This document shows, piece after piece, positions 52,928-62,806 of a stretch of DNA of 64,000 nucleotides; within the stretch, counting starts at the first letter, position 1; the number at the start of each line of letters is the position of its first letter. The position numbers and the translations under genes are program-made. The notes under the pieces were generated by a model. The model saw only the letters and a list, made by a program, of their open reading frames with translations. It had not been told where the DNA came from and made no database searches. Source of the stretch: Hemicentrotus pulcherrimus (lineage: Eukaryota; Echinodermata; Echinoidea; Camarodonta; Strongylocentrotidae); assembly GCA_003118195.1 (NCBI GenBank), contig BEXV01000010.1:996880-1060879 (forward strand). Direction: 5' to 3'.

Positions 52928-53323
52928 GGCTGCAGCGTGTCCAAGAGAGGCTCCGCCGGATGTAGCACCGACGGCCGCCCCGCCCCAGTTCCCGTCTATG
53001 CTTGGCGGTGGTACTGCCGACAGATATCGTCTAGCAGTCGACTGCGTGAAATCAGGGAGTTCAGCACACGATGCATGCATGAAAGAGCCGTAGTTTACCA
53101 GTGGGTAAGCAAGTCTAAATCCTTTTTAGATTGGTAATAATAGTCCTCCACATATAACAACACGGATTTACTTCAAGTGGGTTACCACAGTAAAGTACAA
53201 GTAGGAAGTATGGGTTGCTGGAAAAGTGTGTCCTGTCCGAGCATGACACTGTACTCGCAATGTTTGTTTGTAAAGGTTCGAGAGCTTTTTGATGAGTCGT
53301 GTTCACTGGCTGACATCTATGCT
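52928..53323 (-). other. Probable 5' leader of MAB21L, with upstream ORF and in-frame extension
   Basis: About 396 nt between the predicted start site (53323) and the preferred ATG, if unspliced. It contains an upstream ORF of 44 codons (ATG at 53316, TAA at 53182-53184) and a second, in-frame ATG at 53080 that would lengthen the protein by 51 residues. A polypyrimidine-poor but acceptor-like sequence, CTCCCTGATTTCACGCAG, reads into the GC-rich stretch before the main ATG (AG at plus-strand 53042-53043), so a spliced leader is possible. The extension peptide has no counterpart in vertebrate MAB21L1/2. Confidence 0.4.
53182..53316 (-). CDS. Upstream ORF (44 codons) in the MAB21L leader
   Basis: ATG at 53316, 44 sense codons, TAA at 53182-53184. 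It is not in frame with, and does not overlap, the MAB21L CDS, and the peptide resembles nothing known. If transcription starts at 53323 the ATG is only 7 nt from the cap, too close for efficient initiation. It matters only if transcription starts further upstream. Translation is unproven. Confidence 0.2.
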   Translation of the reverse strand: MSASEHDSSKSSRTFTNKHCEYSVMLGQDTLFQQPILPTCTLLW

Positions 53324-53518
53324 GAACCGCACGGGGAACTCACTTTCTGGTTTATACATCGGACCGCCGCACCGAGCCCGCATGTAACGAATGCCCTCAT
53401 TAGTGGTAGCCAAGCCAATGCGTATTGTAGCACTTAACATGACGATAGCCAATGGAATGCGTCGATACTTCGCAAGCCGTCATTTCTCATCTACCTCAGT
53501 TTAGCTTTAGCCACGCCC
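53320..53518 (-). promoter_or_regulatory. Candidate core promoter of MAB21L (CACCC, two CCAAT, TATA, Inr)
   Basis: On the minus strand in order: a KLF/Sp-type GGGCGTGG (53518-53511); two inverted CCAAT boxes, ATTGG, at 53453-53449 and 53419-53415; TATAAA at 53356-53351; and an initiator-like TTCAGCA (53326-53320) whose A falls at 53323, 33 nt from the first T of the TATA box. Spacing and order match a classical animal TATA promoter, the stretch is CpG-richer than its surroundings, and it lies about 400 nt before the MAB21L start codon. Short motifs can occur by chance, but their joint layout in the right orientation is persuasive. Confidence 0.5.
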
Positions 53519-56500
53519 TCATTTAGGATTGATATCACACAGAAACCCCCCAGTTGGCGGAGAAAAGCCACACTCTGCAGTAAAAGACACACTTTTCGGA
53601 GAGTTTCTATTTGTTGGAGGGGGCCTGCAATCTCCAGAAAAATACGGAGGCAAAAAAAAAAAAAAAACTTCGCCGACTCGCTCCAGGCTATGTCGCGCAA
53701 TCAGCGGGATAGTGACATCAATCCCAAAATACATCAAATTATACCAAAACGTTCCCTTATTTCTCACTGAAATTCGCGTTCTGCTCTTTCCAACACCCAA
53801 ACTCATTTCCACTACTTACTTGTTGTAAACAGTTCCAAATTTCATGAGGTCGAAGTTGATCGTATTAACGTACATCATGAGGATAAACATGTTTATATGT
53901 TCAATCGATTTCTTTATTCTTGTCGGTTTTGCAATGGCAAATATATTTGGTAGATGATATGGATACAAAATAAGACAAATGTTATTTCAATCCCCCTTTA
54001 TTCTACTTTGTTTGTTTCGCAAATATAAAAGAAATATTGGTGTCTTTTTTTAGTTGAGAATTACTATGAAAGTCACCAATATGTGGGAAATCGGGAATAA
54101 AACTTAACATTGAAAGAAGGATAGTCAGTAAAAAAAAAAAAACATTAAAAAACAAATGTTAAGACAGAGACATGAATCGAATGCGTAAACGAAATTAGAA
54201 TTACGATTATAATTTGAATAATAATTTACGAATATTAAAAGAAGAAAACAAACAGTATTATTCTTTCGTATTGATGCAATTTAATCAACCATAGTAGAGT
54301 ATCAAAATCTATAGAAGTTTGAATTCAATGAAAAGGGACATAGTTTTACATGAACATTTATTGACTAAAAATGGGTGAAGACTGAAGAGGATATTATTAC
54401 ATGGATGTTCCTTTTGGTCTTCCCACTCTTATTTTACAATGTAAAATGACTATGTAAATACTGTAATGAAAATAAGTCCTCTGAAAAACTGGATGAGAAG
54501 CATTTGTACCAGTAAGAAGGTGAGATGTGTGTATTTGGATGGAGGTTAATGAGCCCACACGTTCCTGTCAAAAACCATTTACCCGTTTCGCTGGAGGTAT
54601 CTGCGTTATAGCTGCGCGTGTATCCAATTTGACCCCAAAATTATGGTGATGATTGTGATATTTTTCACACAGCCGACCAGCCCTCTCTTTCTGCATGAAA
54701 AATGGACGAAACATCACTTCTGATTTCTCCATTTTGATTTAAATCATTTTCTCATGATGGATGTATGGCACCGTAAAATACCGTCATGTTTTGTCAATTA
54801 TGGCAGATATTAGTTTTGATTACACGATGCGGTCAGCGACTCCGTATTATATTGAGTTCTTATTTTTCTACCTTGATATATTCTCTTTATCATCATGTCG
54901 TCTTTCGTTCGGGATAGTTGCAATGATTGTCCATTCGTTTTTTGCGATTTAAGTTCTATCTAAAGGGGTTATTTCAACCCGTGACCGAAGAAGATGGTAA
55001 ATATGCGACTTCGTATGTCATTCCTAACCAAGTAAATTTCGACGGGAGTTAACCCCGTGGTATCGGCAGTAGCGGGCGCCCGACTTTGAAGTTACTTGGT
55101 TTGCGACGCGACTTAAATTGTTCATGCTGCCCTTCATTATCATGATATGGAGCGTTCTATATATCAATAAAATAGCCTGAAGTATGTATTTTTCAAGGAA
55201 ATTGGTAAAAGAAACAGTGGACACAAGGTGCTAATACTTCGATACCCTTTCCCCCATCCTATTCTCTTTTTCCTCTTTTTGTTGCTCTTACAGACATCAA
55301 GGGTCTCTCTAGACCCACATTTCTAAATAACTTTGTAAGAAATGAATCAATGAAAGGAAATATGGCATAAATTTCCCTTGTACTCTTGTATCATTGTATT
55401 ATAATATTTGTATTGTGCTTTCGATTTATTGATTGTAAAATACACATTGTAAGCCATGTTAGTCTGTTCCATTTGAGATCACATCTTCCTGAAGACAAAA
55501 ATTATAAAAGTTCATGTCCTTCTTATTTTTCCCGATGGTTCCAACCGGGTCAGGGAATCCATTTTAAAAAGAAAAGTTAGTCACCATGATTTGTTTTATG
55601 CACATTTTGTCACATCCAACTGCGGATGGGAAGTTGCTCCCCCTAATTTCACACAATTGCCCCCCTCCTCCACTCCATGGGAACTTGTCATACCCCTCTC
55701 CAGCCTCCAAAATTGGGAGATAGTACACCTGTCTATTCCAATCACACAGCAAGTGTTCTACCCTGATAGTACACAATTTCTCAGAATTTTTTAAAAAAGT
55801 GTGAAGATTGCCATCTCTATATCGTCAAGCATCTAATTCTCATCATATAAACACACACACACGTGCGCGCGCACAAACAAAAAGAAGAAGATAACGAGCT
55901 GAATAAATGGCGTAATATATTTAATGAATTGATAAGGCCAAAATTTGGGAGAGGGTGGGCAGTCCCTCAGAAAAAGGACAAACCTTACAAGTACCGTGTT
56001 ATCCCCTATTTTACGTACAGATATAAAATGAGGCGGCCTTTTTCTTTTGACATGTCGAATTTCGACTTCAGTTTGCGATTCGGCTATTTACCACATTCCT
56101 ATGACTCTTACAAAAGTTCTAAAGCAGGTTATGTCAATAAATAATGTTCAGATTCAAAGCAAAGTTGCATTGTCGGTTCCTGCATCGTTCATAATATAGA
56201 TATCTGATCAAATTGATATTGCATGAACAAAAGTTGAAACTCGAAATATGATATGCTTTTCTCACTGAATTTTTATTTCCGCGATATCAGGGGGGGGGGG
56301 GAGTTGGGAGACTTCAAGTTGTTTTGATTATTGACCTCGATATACATTACCTTTTTTCCTGTGGCTCGCGATACTGCGTCCTAAGACCTTCCAGCATGTC
56401 CAGCCGTTTCGTTTCACTCTCTCACTTGAAAAGTCCATGGTTATATAAATAAGTGACCGGATGTTAAGACTGATGATTGGAATAGAAATACCTGTATGAA

Positions 56501-56684
56501 TTTGTGTAGAGATTTTGGTAATCAACTCCTTCAGGTTTGAAGCTTCTAATGCTAGCACGGTCAGTGGTCCATGTTCAGCCAGTGAGATTGAGGTCGAAGC
56601 AACGCAGTTGTTTGGATTGTTTAAAAAAAAAAATCGGTATATTTCAATCATTTTAGTATGTAATGTTATTTTTTGTTTTTTAAT

Positions 56685-56706
56685 TCATTTATTTATTTAT
56701 TTATAT
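56685..56706. repeat. (TTTA)n tetranucleotide tract
   Basis: About five TTTA units in AT-rich DNA. Confidence 0.85.
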
Positions 56707-57024
56707 TACGTATCCCTCTCTGTAGAAAGTGATACCAAAATCCAGAGGTATATCAAAGTTGTACTCTCTGTAATTGTTTCTTTTTCCCCTTTGATGAAAT
56801 GTTATAGGGGAGGGATTATTTATTTTCGACATTTAAACTGTGTATAATTCTAACCGCCGCCATCGCCTTTTACTATGCATTTATCTAGAATGTAAAAGTT
56901 TGTAAGATTTTCTGAAAACGTACATTTAAGTTGGGGGCGGGGGATGAACATAGTGTTCAATTGTATCACCCAATGTCTCAAGTATTTTGTAAAAAGAAAT
57001 GCCATGCAATCCCTAGCTCCCTAG

Positions 57025-57045
57025 ATCTCTCTCTCTCTCTCTCTT
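57025..57045. repeat. TC microsatellite
   Basis: Perfect TC dinucleotide repeat of about ten units. Confidence 0.9.
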
Positions 57046-57119
57046 TCTATTTATCTTTAATAGTACATCTCTCTTTTCTTTATTTGCCCTCATCGCCAGG
57101 CAATTTTTTGTAGACTGGG

Positions 57120-57420
57120 GGTCACCTTGCTGCTAACTGTGGCTCCGTCTTTGTCCGGGCGTTCATGGCACCGCTATACCGCCGGGCTCCCGATCGATTT
57201 CAGACACCCAGTCCATATTGACAGTGTCATTAGCGGATATAAAACATGTTATGTTACCGAAATAATCATCACCCCTCTCCGCTTATCCAGTATGAACCCG
57301 TTATACGCCTTTAGCTCTAATCCGCAAGAATGTTGATCCGCTTTAATATAGCTGGATCATTAACGGGGTAAACTAACAACACGCTGGGTGTGAAATGTGA
57401 ACGGATGTGGTTAGAAACAT
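57120..57420. promoter_or_regulatory. GC-richer unique patch, candidate cis-regulatory element
   Basis: About 300 bp of unique sequence with raised GC and CpG, including GTCATTAGCGG (homeodomain-type core) and AGCTGGATCATTAACGG. It lies about 4 kb upstream of the MAB21L promoter. A 69-codon frame crosses it without recognisable features. The call rests on composition and motif words only. Confidence 0.25.
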
Positions 57421-58941
57421 GTGCGCCGTTACTCTTCCATTTCCACTTGAATGTATGCCAAAATATGAAAGGATATAATATTTTACTGGAAGTATATGAT
57501 TTGTTGCCTTGACATGTTAATATGAATGTTACTGCCTGCCCGTTTTGAAATTAATTAATATCTTGTATTTGTTATCAATTCATTTCGATTAGTAACAAAA
57601 TTACGACTGGGTCTGCCTCATCGTCAATGCTTTGTGTCAGATCCTTGATTCACACAGATACCGGTTAAAGTAATTTCATTTTGTTATTCCTTAGTCTAAA
57701 ATACGAATATTGTACTAGATTCAATACGACAAATGTATATGTCCCTCAATAATATTCTTATATCGGGGAAGTATAATTTAAATGGAACAAAAAGTGAAAG
57801 AAAATGAGAAAACACCTTGGCCCAAGTTCATCCTCGATGCAATTATCCATGCATCGTTTTCGTTTGGATTTTTCGATTACCTCTATTTTCGATTGTGTAT
57901 GAGAAGAAGAAAAAATTACATCGACTCATTTCATGTCAATGAAGATTCTCAAGAAACCTAACGTGCAGCTTTCTGTCGGACAGACACTATCAGAGAAGAA
58001 TAGATAAGCTGTAAACCGATCAGTTGATTATAAAACTGCCATGTAAATGGACGTAATTACGTCTGAAAGGAGGACAAGAAATTCCATCCTCGGATGCAGA
58101 CAGTTAAAAGTAAAAAAAGTTTTTATTTCGAAGACCCACTACCCTCGTTTTGGGCGGAGATGTAGGCCGGACATTGAATGGTTTATTGAGTGGTGGGTCT
58201 TTGAGAGATAAGCGGACAGTGACGTTGCAACAATAGGAATCATTAGCGGCATTTGACAGCGAAAACCATGCTGCTTTTGTGACTTTTATCGTACTGTTGA
58301 TAGCGTTTTGTATAGGTGTTGGTTTAGGCTGTCGAATCGGCCTTCGTAATGTCTTCATCTGTTTCGGGTATTGTGATATTCTTACGGGCGTTCTCCTTTC
58401 TTTCTCTGTGAAATTTTGCTGGCCGAAATAAGTAGGTCGACTTACGTTCCAAATGACTGAAACTTATCTCATATTCCGAGACATGCTGTGAATCTGTGGT
58501 ATTCGTAAGGAAATGTAGCAGTTGACAAGAGTACAAGAAATAAATGGTTATTAATTGTCTTTTAGGTAAATTACTTCTGCTTATTTTGGTACCCCTTGTG
58601 AACTTGATTCGTATCTAGAACAGTCATAATTTATTCACCCCAAAAGCAAGTGAAAACAGTTTTAATAAAGATGCGAGCACTTCATCTTAAATTGATTTTC
58701 GCCCTAATGGATAGGGAAGATAAATATGTTGTTTTGCGTTTGCTTATTGACAAAATGTTTTTTTTTTTCAAAGGACATTTGTTGCACAATTTATGGCTAT
58801 GGAGCAAATATCCTGCCCCTTGTCATCAATAGATAGCCATTTCTTATAATTCATCTTGCTCTAGATTGAGGGGTCTAGTCCTTTCTTTATCCCCTGTACT
58901 GATCCCTATCCCTCTCTCCTCAATCCATCGTTTGATCCCCG

Positions 58942-58965
58942 TCACACACACACACACACACACAC
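58942..58965. repeat. CA microsatellite
   Basis: Perfect CA dinucleotide repeat of about eleven units. Confidence 0.9.
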
Positions 58966-60011
58966 GGGTCTCATGACGTGGAAGTAATCTTCATTCATGC
59001 CTGGGCGCCCGGCTGGCTGAGCGGGCTGGGAATCCTATCTGTCTGTCTGTCTGCGAGAGATGGTCATATAGATCTATACAACAGTGCTCTAGCCCCTGTC
59101 AATCAGGCTAAGTCAGTCAACGAGTGGTCATCCGTGACAAACACGGAACTGACAGGTCATCGAGTCGGGGTCCTGGACCCATAGTCAAGTCCTGCGTAGT
59201 CTAGATTCCTTCTTGAGTTTTTCATGCCCAACAATACCGAAGAAATACATCAAATATATTGGGGCCTTAGTCTTATTTCGAATTGTCCCATCTCAATTTG
59301 CATATTTATTTGCATCTGTTTATAGTGTTTCTTCTATAGTATTGTAGGACAACCTCTACGGTAACGTTATTGAAGAATAGGCGTCAGTACAGGAAATATG
59401 AAAGTGCAGTATGGAGAATACATAGGTCAAACACTGCGTTTAGTCTGCACTGATTCAGTATGCATCTATTTTAACGAGCTCATTACTAGTAACTCTCATC
59501 CCTCCATGTTTCGATCATTTTATTTTCTCAACAATCAATTAAACTGTTAATCGGATCCTCCCTTGTCCGTTATTCAAAAACCTTGGCATCATTAGTCCCC
59601 TTGTTCGTTTCGTTCCCTCCTCGTCACCTTTGAATGTTCCCAAGGTTTTCCTTTTTTCTTCCTACAAAACTTTGTCCTTGTGTCAAGAGCCGGGCCCTCG
59701 ACATCGACATGGGATTACATTCTTGGGACTTTGGATTTAAAGTGCACCCAAATTTAAACGATCCATCTGCGGCCACCAGGCCGAGCGACTGGTAAAACAC
59801 GGAATGAAATAATACGGAGTCGAAGCAGATAATCACCATCACATGTTTTTTCAAAGGAGAATGGCAGAGAAACATTATTACGTGATGGTGTATTATTATA
59901 ATAATCTCGGAAATTATACAACAACTAAAGCATCTTTAAAAAAAAAAAAGATTGAGCCCCACAGCCTTTACAAGACAGATATAACTGTGGTGAAAAAGTT
60001 TTTAAAAAGTA

Positions 60012-60430
60012 GAGAGACAGAGGAAAGAGAGACAGAGAGATAGAGGGGGTGAGAGAGAGAGAAAGAAAGAGAGGGGTTGCCATGTTTAAACTAAATATGT
60101 ATTTGTAATGGTTAAATCGCTATAGCCTTCTGAAGAAATAGTGTGGAAAGACATTTTTTTTAAAAATATCTTATTGAATTAGTTATATAATCCACTTTAT
60201 GAGTTCTTATCGTATACAAGGGTATATGCGGAATAAATAAATAGAGAGAGCGAGAGGGGGAGTGAGGGGGAGAGAAGTGTTTACCATGTTTTAAACATCT
60301 GTGTTTTTTTAATTATGAAATATTCTAGCCTACTGAACAAAACTCATAATTTGTTAAGACAATTTTGCATCTTATTGATAATATTGTAGGTAGTTATATA
60401 ATCCACTTACGACACAGGGGTATATGCAGA
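60012..60430. repeat. Diverged tandem duplication of about 200 bp, each copy headed by an AG tract
   Basis: Two head-to-tail copies. Each starts with a GA-rich tract (about 60012-60075 and 60243-60277). Each continues with CCATGTTTAAAC or CCATGTTTTAAAC (catg at 60081 and 60285), then AGTTATATAATCCACTT (60181 and 60392), and ends with GGGTATATGC (60220 and 60418). The offset drifts between about 198 and 211 bp, so small indels have accumulated. The AG tracts differ in length and purity. Confidence 0.85.
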
Positions 60431-61479
60431 TTTCGAAAATTTACTCTTCTGTGTTTAACCAATATGATTATACTACTTAAGTGTTTATTAAAAAGCCTCT
60501 TTTAAACAACTCAACATGCCCTTGTTTGATACCTCTCAATGAAGTAGTTGCCGTAAGGCAATTTTTCCTCGTGAACACGACGTTTCCTATGATAATTTTT
60601 GTCTTTTGTTTGTGTTATTAATGAGTGCTCCTCATTTTAGCAATGTATATCTTTAATAGTTGTGTGGGAAAATTATTTCCCCGCGTAAAATGAAAAAAAG
60701 AGCACCCCTTCTCATGACTAGACCGCGGGAAACATCAGAGACAGACGAAGCCTAATATACAGCTTGATTTATATCCTGCGTGCACTGGACATTCATCATT
60801 CTCATTAACGATGTATATCGAAGCTCCACTCGACTACAAGACAACGACCATGTTACGATGACCATTACATCAATGATCGTAATTAGGGTACATTGTTAAG
60901 GGGGGGCTTTTAGTGCAGTGGAGTAGATATAATACACACAATGCCATCGCAAATTATGTTATGTTAAACCCGTAGAGCTCTTCATAAAATATATGCTCAT
61001 GAAGCATGGACTTTTGTTGTTGTATTTTCTTTTATCAAAGATTCATTAGGTAAAGGTCTGGACGGATTACGTAATAGTCGCGACGTGATCCGTATCATAT
61101 CGATTAGAATGATGACGATATGGATAGCAATAGCTTGTTGTGTTTCCTTTATAGATTATTCCTGGCTTCATGCAATGGAATTCACGGCATGTATTGCTTT
61201 AAAAATATAATCAAAAGTCACACAAGATCCCAATTGTACAAAGCTACCCTGAGTGGAAGGAAGAGGGGCTTGTTTATTTCCACTTTGTTAGATTACGAAT
61301 TTGCAAGAGTAAATCTGGGGGAATGCTATACGATGAATATAATGGAGAAATATAAACCTATAAAACATGTATTTGTATTAGAGCTGACTGGTTTGGGAGG
61401 GGGTCTTTTACATGGTTGGAGGGGGTGTCTCCCTTGATCCCCTTTACCAACGCCACCCTTGCCCTTGATAATGTGTAAC

Positions 61480-61680
61480 ATACTCGAGTTGAGTGGTCAT
61501 TATTTTGACCAGTGTCCTGACCGAGGTCAGATACATGTACGGATGCGATGAGATGGTGACGGGTGTGAACGATAACAATGGCGAGTGTTAAGTCGAGACG
61601 GCAACCCTGAGGCAATCATCTGCCACATAATTATGAGGGCAACCAGCTTCGACAACCAACCTGTTCTACACGAGGGGGTA
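61480..61680. promoter_or_regulatory. Candidate cis-regulatory patch with SOX and homeodomain words
   Basis: Contains a perfect SOX-type word AACAATGG at 61574-61581 and the 10-bp palindrome CATAATTATG at 61626-61635 (paired homeodomain half sites), within GC-richer unique sequence about 8 kb upstream of the MAB21L promoter. Motif words alone are weak evidence. Confidence 0.2.
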
Positions 61681-61777
61681 TGATACAGAAAGGGGAGGGG
61701 TCAGTCACACCCACCCCAGCATGAAACATTTATGATATTTGTAGATTATAGAATATTTTGTTGGTTTGGGTGGGGGT

Positions 61778-61792
61778 GGGGGGGGGGGGGGN
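61778..61792. repeat. Poly-G run with an ambiguous base
   Basis: About 14 G followed by an N at 61792. Length and base calls are uncertain. Confidence 0.9.
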
Positions 61793-62273
61793 GCAAGTGC
61801 CCCGGAATCACTTTCCCCGGTCGCCGTTGCCACCATCGTCATCGTTAGTAGTTAATAAGTCTTCCTCAATATAGTAGGCCCTTGATATGCCAAATATTTT
61901 AGACTACGTTTCGACAAGCTGTAGCTGATGGTAGTAGTCGCAGCAGAAGGATATCTTGCCCCTAGGAGGTCAATATTACCAATCACTGGGCTCGATGGAC
62001 ATCATCTGGGCATGGAGGAAGTTTTGGCTTAGCTGGACAAGTATGATATATTTTCATCCATATGCCGTACCATGATTATATTTCTGAAGCCTGACCACGC
62101 CGTCTAACCGCATTGTGATTCATTATGACTTAATAAATGAAAGAAGTAGCATTTTGAAAGGCCTGCGACGACTGGACGCAATATTGCACATGAGCGATGT
62201 GGTAGACAGAGATAGAGCTTGGAAATTTAAATCCTAATTGATTTATTGTCGAGGAATTATTGCTTCTGTTGCA

Positions 62274-62286
62274 ATGACCGGGTCAT
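62274..62286. promoter_or_regulatory. Perfect 13-bp palindrome of nuclear-receptor half-site type
   Basis: ATGACCGGGTCAT is palindromic about its central G and consists of two GGTCA half sites arranged as an everted pair one base apart. It sits in a unique patch (62180-62300). Receptor binding is possible but unproven. Confidence 0.2.
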
Positions 62287-62791
62287 CGTTGGGTGAAACA
62301 AGGAAAGGAATGAGGGAGAGAGATGTAGAAGGGACCAATACCCGAGAGGAGAATTCTGAGGAATACCAGTTAGGAAAGATGAAGTGGAATATATTGTAGT
62401 GTCTGGTGAAAGAAAGAGAAGGAAAGGGATATTGGAGCGAAGGTTTTTAGAGACTAGCTAAAATGCAGATCAGCAATGGTTGATGTAGAATAGGTAATCA
62501 GAATACTATACAAGAATGATATGAGGTGAAAAAAATGATAGTTGTAATTATCACGGTCTTCAATAAAGAGAAGAGAATATAATTAAAAAGAAACAAAAAG
62601 GTAATCTAAGATCGTTTTAAAAATCCCCATCGTCGTCCTCCAGCATGATCATGGGAAGGTTAATGGTCAAAAAAAAGAGACGTTTGCATGAAGACCGCTT
62701 GATTTAAACTAAGAATGTATCGTCTGGTAAATTGAAAATAAAAACTGACAAGTGGAGAAACGAGACAATCATATGAGTTGTAATTAGTTCC

Positions 62792-62806
62792 TCACCGGGT
62801 GGCGCT
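62792..62806 (+). promoter_or_regulatory. CTCF-like binding site
   Basis: TCACCGGGTGGCGCT agrees with the CTCF core consensus CCASYAGRKGGCRSY at 13 of 15 positions, including the whole GGTGGCGCT half. CTCF is present across most bilaterians. The site lies about 9.5 kb upstream of the MAB21L promoter in otherwise AT-rich DNA and could mark an insulator or loop anchor. One matching word in 64 kb is suggestive, not conclusive. Confidence 0.35.

Larger units (their letters stand above)
53521..60011. other. Gene-free interval upstream of MAB21L
   Basis: No recognisable gene. It contains a poly-A run near 53653-53667 and AT-rich DNA to about 56680. A TTTA tetranucleotide tract lies at 56685-56706, a TC microsatellite at 57025-57045 and a CA microsatellite at 58942-58965. 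A candidate regulatory patch lies at 57120-57420. The plus-strand open frame at 58978-59184 is GC-richer but matches no family I know. Confidence 0.6.

Noticed and set aside
53519..53828. Overlapping open frames on both strands upstream of MAB21L
   Set aside because: They contain a poly-A/poly-T run and have no recognisable features; more likely promoter-distal noncoding DNA.
58978..59184. GC-richer 68-codon plus-strand frame considered as a host-gene exon
   Set aside because: No recognisable family match and no clear acceptor/donor pair at its edges.
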